DNA of 64,000 nt from Pseudomonas sp. RIT-PI-r (GTDB taxonomy: Bacteria; Pseudomonadota; Gammaproteobacteria; Pseudomonadales; Pseudomonadaceae): contig NZ_LIGE01000025.1 in NCBI RefSeq assembly GCF_001297015.1, positions 558,001-622,000 on the forward strand. Direction: 5' to 3'. Made by a program: the position numbers and the translations under genes. Positions 32,998 through 40,540 of the stretch are shown here, one piece after another (position 1 is the stretch's first letter; each line of letters starts with the position of its first letter). The notes beneath the pieces are model-generated. The model made no database searches. It was not told the DNA's origin and was given only the letters and a program-made list of their open reading frames with translations.

Positions 32998-35919
32998 TCA
33001 GCCGCCGAAGTGATAACTCACGTCCAGCCACCATTGCCGCCCGTACGGGTCATAGTTGCCGGTCGGGTAGTACGGCCAGCCTGCCGACTCATCGTGTTTA
33101 ACCTGATTGAGCAGGTTGTTCACGGTCAGCCCGACACTCGCCCGATCATTGAGTTTGTAACGTGCGCTGGCGTTGAACACCGTCCAGGGCGACAAACGCC
33201 CGTCCCCTGCGCCATTGGTGACCGAACCGTAGCGAATGCCCATCAGCGTCGCCGTGGCTTTTTGATAATCCCAGGTCAGGCTGGCGTTGACCTTGCTGCG
33301 CCAGTCGTAGTTGGTGCGCGAGGTGCGCCAATCCTGGGTCGGTGCTTCGTCCGACTCCTTGTAGTAATGCGACAGCACCAGGGTGTAACCCAGCGCCGAA
33401 CTGAAGGCGCCGTATTGCCCGGCGCCCCAGCGGATGTTGCTCTTGAAGTCCAGGCCACTGACACGTTCGCTGGCAGCGTTGATGGCATTCACTCGCACGC
33501 GCTGCAACTGGTTCGGATCAATGGCCGCGTTGCCGGCGTTGCGATCGATGCGTGCCAGGGTCGATTGGCAATTGGCCGAGTTGATGTCCTGGATGCCATT
33601 GCGACATTCGTTTTCTTCTTGCAGCAAACGGTTTTCGTCGACGGTGGTCAGCAAATCGTCGATCTCCACACGCCAGAAATCAGTAGAGAAATCGAAGTTG
33701 CGCGACGGCGACCAGACAAACCCGTACGTCCAGGATTTACCCCGTTCAGACTCCAGATTCGCGGTGCCGCTCTGGGTGTAATCGACCCGCCCGCGATCAC
33801 AGGCGCCCTCCACGCCCTGGCTGCAACCGTAGTAGTCGATCTGCGCCGGGTAGTAACCGTTGCTGTCGGATTGATAGATGTAGTTGAGGTCCGGCGCGCG
33901 GAAACTGGTGCCGTAACTGCCGCGCAGCAACAGGCTGGTGACCGGACGCCACTCCAGACCGAGGTTGTAGGTTTTCTGTTGCTCGGTGCGACCGCTGAAC
34001 TTGTACTGATCCCAACGCCCCGCCGCCGTGGCCAGCACGGTGTCGGTGACCGGAATGCTGAACTCGCCGCCCGCCGCATAACGTTTGCGGGAGCCACCGG
34101 AGCTTTGCGCCGGGCTGACGCCGTAGAAACTGCCATCGTTGAGGCCGTCATCCGGGTCGACGCGGTATTCCTGCTTGCCCGCCTCCAGCACACCGGCAAA
34201 CCCCACCGGGCCGGCCGGAAGATCAAACAGATCGCCATTGACCGAGGCGTTGTAACTGGTCGACACCGATTTGCTGCTCTGGGTCAGGTTGCCGCGAAAC
34301 TGCTGCCACTCCTGCGGCGTCAGCGGCCGGTCGAGCCGCGAGGCATCCGGGGCGAACACCGGATAACCGCCGCTCACGCCCAACTGCGGACCGAGGTAAA
34401 AATCCTGGATCGATGATAGCGGCGTATAACGGGTGGTCCTGACGCTGCGATATTCCGAGCGATTGGCTGCCAGATCGTAACTCCAGCCGGTGTCGGCGAT
34501 CTTGTCGGAGAGACCGAGGGTGCCGGTCCACGACGTGTCGCGCCACTTGCTGTTATTGCTGGTGCGCCCGCCGATTTCCTCTTCGCCGAAGCGCCGATAC
34601 CAGCGCTCAAGATTGCCGCTGTTCTGATTGATGAAGTCCGGCGAGGTGAAGGTCGGGCCACGGGTGTTGTTCTGGATATGGTCAAGGCCGAACATCAAGT
34701 CGGCGAAGACCTGGCCGCTGTCGCTGAAATGCCAGGTGCCACGCGTGTAGCCGTCGTAGTTTTCCTTCTGGGTCTGCACGGTCCAGTAATCGTTGTACAT
34801 CTGATCGGTGCGGCAACGCCCGCCACTGTTGAACAGCTTGTTGTCGAACGTGCCCTGATAGGCGCCGCAACCCGGGCCGAGATAGCGACTGTTACTCAGA
34901 TCGCGGCGGTAGCCGACATCCGCCAACGGGCCGCTTTGCATGAAGCCACGGTCATCGGCCCAGATCGGGTCACGATTGGTCAGCTCGAGGCCGAACAGGC
35001 CGTCGAAATCCCCCCAACTGCCGCCGCCGCTGATCTGCAAGCGCTGGTTGTCGCCACCGCCGCGTTCGCTGGTGCCACCCTTGAGGTTGACGTCGACGCC
35101 GTTGATCTTGTCCTTGAGGATGATGTTGACCACCCCGGCGATCGCATCCGAACCGTAGATCGCCGAGGCGCCGCTGCTGAGAATTTCGATGCGTTCGATC
35201 ACCGCTGAAGGAATATTCGCCAGGTTGGTGAAATTGACCTTGCCGTCGTACGGCGTGGGGTAATCCGCCACACGCCGGCCGTTGATCAGCACCAGCGTAT
35301 GGTTGGGGCCGAGGCCGCGCAGGTTCAGCGCGCTGGCGGCCGGTTGCCAGGTGTTGCCGTAGTCTTCGCCTTGGGTCATGCCGGTGTTTTGCGTCTGGGT
35401 GGCCAAGGCGTCGTAGACGTTCTTGTAGCCGCGCGCTTCCATTTCTTCATGGGTGATGACGTTGACCGGCGTCGCGCCGTCGCTCTGTGCTCGGGCGATG
35501 CGCGAGCCGGTGACGGTGACTTTTTCCATGCGGTAATCGGCGTTGGTGACGGGCGCCACGGCAGTGACTTTGGCTGGCACTGGTGCGGCAGCGTCAGCTT
35601 CACGAATGCTCAAACCCTGATTGCTTTGCTCGACTTGCAGGCCGCTGCCGAGCAAGGCCTTTTCCACCGCTTGCCGGCCCCCCAAGGCACCCCGCACCGC
35701 CGGGCTGCGCTTGCCTTGCACGAGATCCTGACTGAAGGAAATCGGCACGCCGGTCTGCCGCGAGATATCCAGCAGCACTTCGTCGAGCGGGCCGCTGGCG
35801 ATGTCGAACGTGAACACCGCCGCAACGGCTTCCTGCGCCAGTGCTGGCAACGGCGCAACACCCATGGCCAGTGCAGCGGCGAGGGTCAGTCGAGGTAATT
35901 GTTGTTTGAATGAGAACAT
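32998..35919 (-). CDS. FecA-type TonB-dependent receptor with STN signalling domain
   Basis: A 973-residue transducer-receptor. The signal peptide (MFSFKQQLPRLTLAAALAMG, ending ALAQ) is followed by an STN domain (about residues 35-90: FDIASGPLDEVLLDISRQTG) that passes the ligand signal to FecR. The plug has LRGLGPNHTLVLINGRRVAD and IEILSSGASAIYGSDAIAG; the barrel ends WWLDVSYHFGG. The frame extends to 36006, but the signal peptide fixes the start at 35919. Together with fecR and fecI upstream it forms a cell-surface signalling unit. The barrel type is like the receptor at 28978, so the ligand may not be an iron chelate. Confidence 0.93.
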   Translation of the reverse strand: MFSFKQQLPRLTLAAALAMGVAPLPALAQEAVAAVFTFDIASGPLDEVLLDISRQTGVPISFSQDLVQGKRSPAVRGALGGRQAVEKALLGSGLQVEQSNQGLSIREADAAAPVPAKVTAVAPVTNADYRMEKVTVTGSRIARAQSDGATPVNVITHEEMEARGYKNVYDALATQTQNTGMTQGEDYGNTWQPAASALNLRGLGPNHTLVLINGRRVADYPTPYDGKVNFTNLANIPSAVIERIEILSSGASAIYGSDAIAGVVNIILKDKINGVDVNLKGGTSERGGGDNQRLQISGGGSWGDFDGLFGLELTNRDPIWADDRGFMQSGPLADVGYRRDLSNSRYLGPGCGAYQGTFDNKLFNSGGRCRTDQMYNDYWTVQTQKENYDGYTRGTWHFSDSGQVFADLMFGLDHIQNNTRGPTFTSPDFINQNSGNLERWYRRFGEEEIGGRTSNNSKWRDTSWTGTLGLSDKIADTGWSYDLAANRSEYRSVRTTRYTPLSSIQDFYLGPQLGVSGGYPVFAPDASRLDRPLTPQEWQQFRGNLTQSSKSVSTSYNASVNGDLFDLPAGPVGFAGVLEAGKQEYRVDPDDGLNDGSFYGVSPAQSSGGSRKRYAAGGEFSIPVTDTVLATAAGRWDQYKFSGRTEQQKTYNLGLEWRPVTSLLLRGSYGTSFRAPDLNYIYQSDSNGYYPAQIDYYGCSQGVEGACDRGRVDYTQSGTANLESERGKSWTYGFVWSPSRNFDFSTDFWRVEIDDLLTTVDENRLLQEENECRNGIQDINSANCQSTLARIDRNAGNAAIDPNQLQRVRVNAINAASERVSGLDFKSNIRWGAGQYGAFSSALGYTLVLSHYYKESDEAPTQDWRTSRTNYDWRSKVNASLTWDYQKATATLMGIRYGSVTNGAGDGRLSPWTVFNASARYKLNDRASVGLTVNNLLNQVKHDESAGWPYYPTGNYDPYGRQWWLDVSYHFGG

Positions 35920-36058
35920 CGAGGGGCTTCCCTGTTGAAGGCATCTGCAGGGAATGAGCAGCGGGCCGGCGCTTTTTATAGGCCGGCATTTAGGCCAAGA
36001 AGTCATATCCCTATAACCGAATAGAACGCACCGCGCTGCCGCAGATCTTGAAAGCTGC

Positions 36059-37015
36059 TTACAGGGGGTTGGCGCGGGGGGCGATGGAGACCCAATAGGG
36101 GTTGTGCCAGGTCACGCGGATCGGCAGCGAACGTTCGAGCAATTGCAACGTGCGGTCACTGTCATCCAGCGGATAGAGACCGCTCAGGCGCAGATCGGCG
36201 ACCTCTGGACTGACATGCAAAATGCCCCGCCGATAGCGACGCAGGCTGTCGATGACTTCACTGAGCGGACGGTCGCGTACCTCCAGCCGACCTTGCGTCC
36301 AGGCGCCTTCGTAGCCTCTGCTGCGCTCCATGGACAGCACGCCAGCCGCGTTGAAAGTCAGACTCTCACCCGCCCCGACCACCTGCCGCGCGCCACCCGC
36401 CGTGAGCACTTCGACCTGCGAATGGAGCATCACCAGACGCGTGGAATCGTCGCCCTGCTGCACCAGAAACTTCGTCCCCAACGCGCGCATGCGACCGTGT
36501 TCGGTCTCGACCACAAACGGTCGCGACGGATCCTTGGCGACGTCGACCAGCAACTCACCACTGCGCAGTGCCAGCAACCGCTGAGTGCTGTCGAACAAAG
36601 GCACCACCCGGCTGCGCGCATTGAGGGTCAACGCGCTGCCATCCTGCAGGGTGAAATCGCGCCGCTCTCCGGTGCCGGTCGACAGTTCACCCGCTTCGGG
36701 CAGCCAGCCGTAACGCCGACCGAGCAAACCGGCCAACACGGCAACACCGAGCACGCTCAAACTGCCGCTGATAAAACGCCGACGACTCGACGGCGCATTC
36801 AGACTGTGCAGCAGACTGTTGCGTGGCAATCCACTCAGGCTCGGATTGCGCAACAGTTTCAATCCACCGCCCATTTGCTCGATGATCTGCTGATGCCGTG
36901 GATCGGCCGCGCGCCAGGCATCGAACGCCGCCCGCTCGCCGAGGCTGACGTCGCCCGACTGCAACAACGCCATCCATTGCGCCGCCTCATCGACCAGCGT
37001 TTCGTCGGGCCTCAT
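36059..37015 (-). CDS. FecR-family anti-sigma/sigma-regulator
   Basis: A 318-residue inner-membrane regulator. The N-terminal cytoplasmic part has the FecR_N pattern EAAQWMALLQSGDVSLGERAAF and a DAWRAADPRHQQ motif. One membrane helix follows near residues 85-103 (FISGSLSVLGVAVLAGLLG). The periplasmic FecR domain contains GERRDFTLQDGSALTLNARS and a FecR_C-like end. It senses the STN domain of the adjacent receptor and controls the FecI-like sigma factor. Its ATG overlaps the fecI stop by ATGA. Confidence 0.92.
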   Translation of the reverse strand: MRPDETLVDEAAQWMALLQSGDVSLGERAAFDAWRAADPRHQQIIEQMGGGLKLLRNPSLSGLPRNSLLHSLNAPSSRRRFISGSLSVLGVAVLAGLLGRRYGWLPEAGELSTGTGERRDFTLQDGSALTLNARSRVVPLFDSTQRLLALRSGELLVDVAKDPSRPFVVETEHGRMRALGTKFLVQQGDDSTRLVMLHSQVEVLTAGGARQVVGAGESLTFNAAGVLSMERSRGYEGAWTQGRLEVRDRPLSEVIDSLRRYRRGILHVSPEVADLRLSGLYPLDDSDRTLQLLERSLPIRVTWHNPYWVSIAPRANPL

Positions 37016-37518
37016 GCCTGCATCGCCTGATAGCAACGCTTGAACGCTTCAACCATGTATTGCTGCACGCGACTGGTCGACACGCCGAGGCGCTGGCCGA
37101 TCTCGCTGTAAGTCAAACCGTCGAGCTGGTGATAGAGAAACGCCGCTTTGGCTTTGGCCGACAGACCGTTAAGCAGGCGATCCACCGCCAGCAACGCCTC
37201 GATCACCAGCGCGCGTTCTTCTGGCGATGGATGCACCGGTTGCGGCGCCAGTGCCAGACTTTCCAGATAGGCACGTTCAAGATCCTGGCGACGCCAGCCT
37301 TCATAGACCAAGCGCCGGGCAATGGTGGTCAACAGTGCGCGCGGCTCAAGAATGGCCGTTGGATCAGGCAGCGCCAGAACCCGCAGAAACGTTTCCGATG
37401 CAATGTCCTGCGCACCGTGCGGGCAACCCAACGTGCGGCCGACAGCCGCGCACAGCCAGCGATAGTCCTTTTGGAACATTTGCCCAATGATCTGGTAATG
37501 CGGGTTATGCCCACCCAT
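37012..37518 (-). CDS. FecI-like ECF sigma-70 factor
   Basis: A 168-residue extracytoplasmic-function sigma factor. Region 2 (about residues 15-75) contains QDIASETFLRVLALPD and LTTIARRLVYEGWRR; region 4 (about 110-160) contains LDGLTYSEIGQRLGVSTSRVQQYM with the DNA-recognition helix. It should direct transcription of the downstream receptor. GGGAG/AAGG lies ahead of the ATG. No convincing Fur box was found in the 297 bases between it and the divergent HoxX-like gene; that gap is AT-rich for this genome and probably holds both promoters. Confidence 0.93.
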   Translation of the reverse strand: MGGHNPHYQIIGQMFQKDYRWLCAAVGRTLGCPHGAQDIASETFLRVLALPDPTAILEPRALLTTIARRLVYEGWRRQDLERAYLESLALAPQPVHPSPEERALVIEALLAVDRLLNGLSAKAKAAFLYHQLDGLTYSEIGQRLGVSTSRVQQYMVEAFKRCYQAMQA

Positions 37519-37815
37519 GCCTTGCTCCCTGAAACGGGGTCCACCCGCCGCGAAAAATCATCGTTCTGCCGGGATCGTCCGGCTCTGATCAGGCGCGACT
37601 GTGCAATAGTGTCGAAAACATTTGAAGGAATAAAAAATCATCACAAACAAACTATTTTGCATAACACCTTTCATCACCGCAGAAATGCTGGCCAACACAA
37701 TGTTGACCCTGGTCACGAGTGCACGCCTGGACACTGATTAATCTTCCGGCTCCATCGAAGGCCAAGGACGGCTCACCGGGAGCCCGCGGCTGATCCCATT
37801 CAAGGAAGAACATTC

Positions 37816-39534
37816 ATGCGACCACTCAACATCATCCTGCTGTCGTCGGCGTTCAACGGCCTGACGCAACGCGCCTGGCTGGAATTGCGTCAGGCCGGGC
37901 ACTCGCCCAGCGTCGTCCTGTTCACCGACGAAACCGCGGTATGCGAACAGATTGAACACAGCGGTGCGGACCTGGTGATCTGCCCGTTCCTCAAGGATCG
38001 CGTACCGCAAGCGTTATGGCGCAACACGCAACGTCCGGTGGTGATCATTCATCCAGGCATCGTCGGCGATCGTGGTGCCAGCGCGCTGGACTGGGCGATC
38101 AGCAACGAACTGTCACGCTGGGGCGTCACCGCCCTGCAAGCGGTGGAGGAAATGGACGCTGGCCCGGTCTGGGCGACGTGCGAATTCAATCTGCCGTCGG
38201 GGCTGCGCAAATCCGAGCTGTACAACGGTCGGGTCAGCGATGCGGCGATTCGTTGCATTCGCGAGGTGGTGGAGAAATTCGTCGACGGCTTTGTGCCGGT
38301 GCCGCTGGATTACGCTAATCCGACCGTCCGCGGCCGCCTGCAACCGAACATGAAACAGGTGGATCGCAGCTTCAGCTGGCACGACTGCGCCCGCTTCATC
38401 AAACGCAGCATTGATGCTGCCGATGGCCAGCCGGGGGTGTTGGCAAGCCTCGCCGGCGGCCAGTATTACGTGTACGACGCACATCTGGATACGCGCAGCG
38501 GCCTGCCCGGCGAGATTCTCGCTGTGCACGACGATGCGGTACTGGTGGCGGCAGGCGATCACAGCGTGTGGCTCGGTTCGCTACGGTGCAAACCACAACC
38601 GGGCGAAGAAACCTTTAAGCAACCGGCGCGGCATGTGCTCGCCGGGCAATTGGCCGATGTGCCGAGACTGGACTGGTCGATCGCCAGCCAGCCGTTCAGC
38701 GACGAGGCGTATCAACCGCTGCGCTATCGTGAGTCGGGGCATGTCGGCGAGCTGACCTTCGAGTTCTACAACGGCGCGATGAGCACCGAGCAGTGCCAGC
38801 GCATGGTCGAAGCGTTGCGTTGGGCCAAGTCGCGCGACACGCGTGTGCTACTGATCAAGGGCGGGCGTGGCAGCTTTTCCAATGGCGTGCATCTGAATGT
38901 GATTCAGGCGGCGCAAGATCCCGGCGCCGAGGCCTGGGCGAATATTCAGGCGATCGATGATGTCTGCGCAGAGCTGTTGAGTGCGCGGCAACTGGTGGTC
39001 AGCGGCGTGACCGGTAATGCTGGCGCTGGCGGAGTGATGCTGGCGTTGGCGGCCGATATTGTCTTCGCCCGGGCCGACATCGTGCTCAACCCGCACTACA
39101 AGAGCATGGGTTTGTATGGCTCGGAATACTGGACGTACAGCCTGCCCCGCGCAGTCGGACCGGCAATGGCCGAGCAATTGACCCAGGCGTGCCTGCCGGT
39201 CAGCGCCCATCAGGCGCTGCAATTGGGCATGGTTCAGGAAGTCGGCCCGCGCTGCCCGGATGAGTTTGCCCTGTGGCTGCTGCAACGCGCCAATGCCGTG
39301 CTTAGCGATCCGACCTACGCCGCCGTGCGCGAGCGCAAGTCGCGCATTGATCAAGCGCTGATTGAGCAATGCCGCGACAGCGAGCTGCAAGAAATGCAGG
39401 AAGACATGCTCTACAACCGCAGCGGGTTTGCCGAGAAATGCCGCCACTTCGTCTACAAGCGCAAGGTGTGCGGGACACCGGCGCGGCTGGTGGCGGATTG
39501 GGCGCGGGGGCAGGAAGTCGAGTTGGCAGGTTGA
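37816..39534 (+). CDS. HoxX-like protein (formyltransferase plus enoyl-CoA-hydratase fusion)
   Basis: A 572-residue protein with the complete HoxX architecture. Residues 1-280 are a formyl-tetrahydrofolate transferase fold: ILLSSAFNGLTQRAWLELR at the start, the motif HPGIVGDRGASALDWAI beginning at His79, and VTALQAVEEMDAGPVWAT. Residues from about 310 form a crotonase/enoyl-CoA hydratase fold with GGRGSFSNGVHLN and TGNAGAGGVMLALAADIVFA, and GSEYWTY at 435-441. In HoxX these domains make the active-site CO of oxygen-tolerant NiFe hydrogenases from formyl-THF via formyl-CoA. No hydrogenase gene is in this window. AAGGAAG precedes the ATG; it is divergent from fecI. Confidence 0.9.
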   Translation: MRPLNIILLSSAFNGLTQRAWLELRQAGHSPSVVLFTDETAVCEQIEHSGADLVICPFLKDRVPQALWRNTQRPVVIIHPGIVGDRGASALDWAISNELSRWGVTALQAVEEMDAGPVWATCEFNLPSGLRKSELYNGRVSDAAIRCIREVVEKFVDGFVPVPLDYANPTVRGRLQPNMKQVDRSFSWHDCARFIKRSIDAADGQPGVLASLAGGQYYVYDAHLDTRSGLPGEILAVHDDAVLVAAGDHSVWLGSLRCKPQPGEETFKQPARHVLAGQLADVPRLDWSIASQPFSDEAYQPLRYRESGHVGELTFEFYNGAMSTEQCQRMVEALRWAKSRDTRVLLIKGGRGSFSNGVHLNVIQAAQDPGAEAWANIQAIDDVCAELLSARQLVVSGVTGNAGAGGVMLALAADIVFARADIVLNPHYKSMGLYGSEYWTYSLPRAVGPAMAEQLTQACLPVSAHQALQLGMVQEVGPRCPDEFALWLLQRANAVLSDPTYAAVRERKSRIDQALIEQCRDSELQEMQEDMLYNRSGFAEKCRHFVYKRKVCGTPARLVADWARGQEVELAG

Positions 39535-39604
39535 ATCGACGGTGAATGGGCTGGATCGGCTCGCGATGGCCTCGGCAGATCCAGCATTTAACACATCGCA
39601 GGCA

Positions 39605-39640
39605 TAAAAAAACGCCAGTTCTCGCGAACTGGCGTTTTCT
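39605..39640. terminator. bidirectional intrinsic terminator between hoxX-like gene and tRNA-Gln
   Basis: The stem ACGCCAGTTC (39612-39621) and its exact complement (39626-39635) enclose a TCGC loop, with A-run on the left and T-run on the right. It can terminate the hoxX-like gene in one direction and the tRNA in the other. Confidence 0.92.
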
Positions 39641-39646
39641 TGAATA

Positions 39647-39721
39647 TGGCAGGGGCGGCTGGATTCGAACCAACGCATGGCAGGATCAAAACCTGCTGCC
39701 TTACCGCTTGGCGACGCCCCT
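39647..39721 (-). tRNA. tRNA-Gln (anticodon TTG)
   Basis: On the minus strand a full cloverleaf is visible. The 7-base acceptor AGGGGCG pairs with CGCCCCT. The D arm is GCCAAGCGGTAAGGC. The anticodon stem GCAGG/CCTGC holds the loop TTTTGAT with anticodon TTG. The T arm contains GGTTCGAATCC, the discriminator is G, and CCA is encoded (39647-39649). A terminator follows 7 bases later. Confidence 0.97.
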
Positions 39722-39895
39722 GTATCTCACACCGTGTAACTGTCTGTGTGCGAATGCGCGGCAATTTACCAACATTCGTTGCATCTGTGAAGCAAAAAAT
39801 GAAAAAAATTTGTTTTAAAACAGCCAGTTATTATTTTTCAGGGGCTAGAAGGCGCTCTTGGGGCCATTTCGCCCGCCAGGAGGTTCCCAAATCTG

Positions 39896-40348
39896 TCACT
39901 GATTTCGATGCATTCCCCGCTTGAGCACCGCCAACGAAACACGCGGCACGATCATCTTTTCGATCAGCGCAACCACTTCCCTCGCGCCAAAACAACGAAA
40001 CATCACGCACCCGGCATCGGTATCCAGGCGGATGATCCGAGTGATGAAACCGCCGTCGATGCACACGCCCTTGATCATTCCGATCGGAATCTCGATGTCC
40101 AGCGTGCCGTCCTGCACCAAGCGGTTCATGGCGTTGGCGTTGAGGTGCAGTGCGGTTTTGGTCAATCGCATTCTGCCGCCGACCCACAGGCCACCATAGG
40201 CTTGCTGGAACGATTGCATCACCCCGGCCAGCACGTTCACATTGCCGGCGCCGACGCTGTCGTAGAAATTGCCGACCTCTTCGTAATTCACTTCAACGTC
40301 GGCCACCAGAAAGTTGACCAGTTTGGATTTGACGATTTTTTCAGGCAT
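39896..40348 (-). CDS. hypothetical protein with GRAM/PH-like pattern
   Basis: A 150-residue protein of unknown function. The central and C-terminal part fits a GRAM-type (PH-fold) pattern: GGRMRLTKTALHLNANAMN, then IEIPIGMIKGVCIDGGF, then CVMFRCFGAREVVALIEKM. Such domains in bacteria often bind lipids or proteins. There is no signal peptide or membrane segment. GGAGA lies 7 bases before the ATG. It is a single gene between the tRNA and a divergent tiny frame. The GRAM reading is by eye and needs profile support. Confidence 0.75.
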   Translation of the reverse strand: MPEKIVKSKLVNFLVADVEVNYEEVGNFYDSVGAGNVNVLAGVMQSFQQAYGGLWVGGRMRLTKTALHLNANAMNRLVQDGTLDIEIPIGMIKGVCIDGGFITRIIRLDTDAGCVMFRCFGAREVVALIEKMIVPRVSLAVLKRGMHRNQ

Positions 40349-40379
40349 TCAGGGATCTCCATGACCTAAGGGTTATTCC

Positions 40380-40496
40380 ATGCACTGCAAACCCAGCGCA
40401 CTCAGAGATCAGCCGCTGTTTTTCTGTTACCAGAGCGGCTATCCCGAGACGCTTCAAGAGCAATGGCAAACGGACATCTACGTGCCGTTGCAGTGA
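40380..40496 (+). CDS. 38-residue frame resembling the end of a GyrI-like effector-binding domain
   Basis: ATG at 40380 with AAGGG 7 bases upstream. It encodes 38 residues ending EQWQTDIYVPLQ. The ending TDIY(I/V)PL is the usual C-terminus of AraC/GyrI-type small-molecule-binding domains, and there is no room for the rest of such a domain upstream (in-frame stop at 40362). It may be a remnant of a deleted regulator or a genuine small protein. It is followed at once by a terminator. Confidence 0.4.
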   Translation: MHCKPSALRDQPLFFCYQSGYPETLQEQWQTDIYVPLQ

Positions 40497-40500
40497 ACGC

Positions 40501-40538
40501 AAAACCCGTGGTGAAGGCATTCCTCACCACGGGTTTTC
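40501..40538. terminator. intrinsic terminator
   Basis: The stem ACCCGTGGTGA (40504-40514) with its complement (40525-40535) is flanked by AAAA and TTTT, so it can act in both directions. It lies immediately after the OsmC-YcaO gene on the minus strand. Confidence 0.88.
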
Positions 40539-40540
40539 AT

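Noticed and set aside
37519..37815. Possible Fur box between fecI and the HoxX-like gene
   Set aside because: AT-rich stretches exist (AATAAAAAATCATCAC) but none matches the 19-base inverted repeat well enough.
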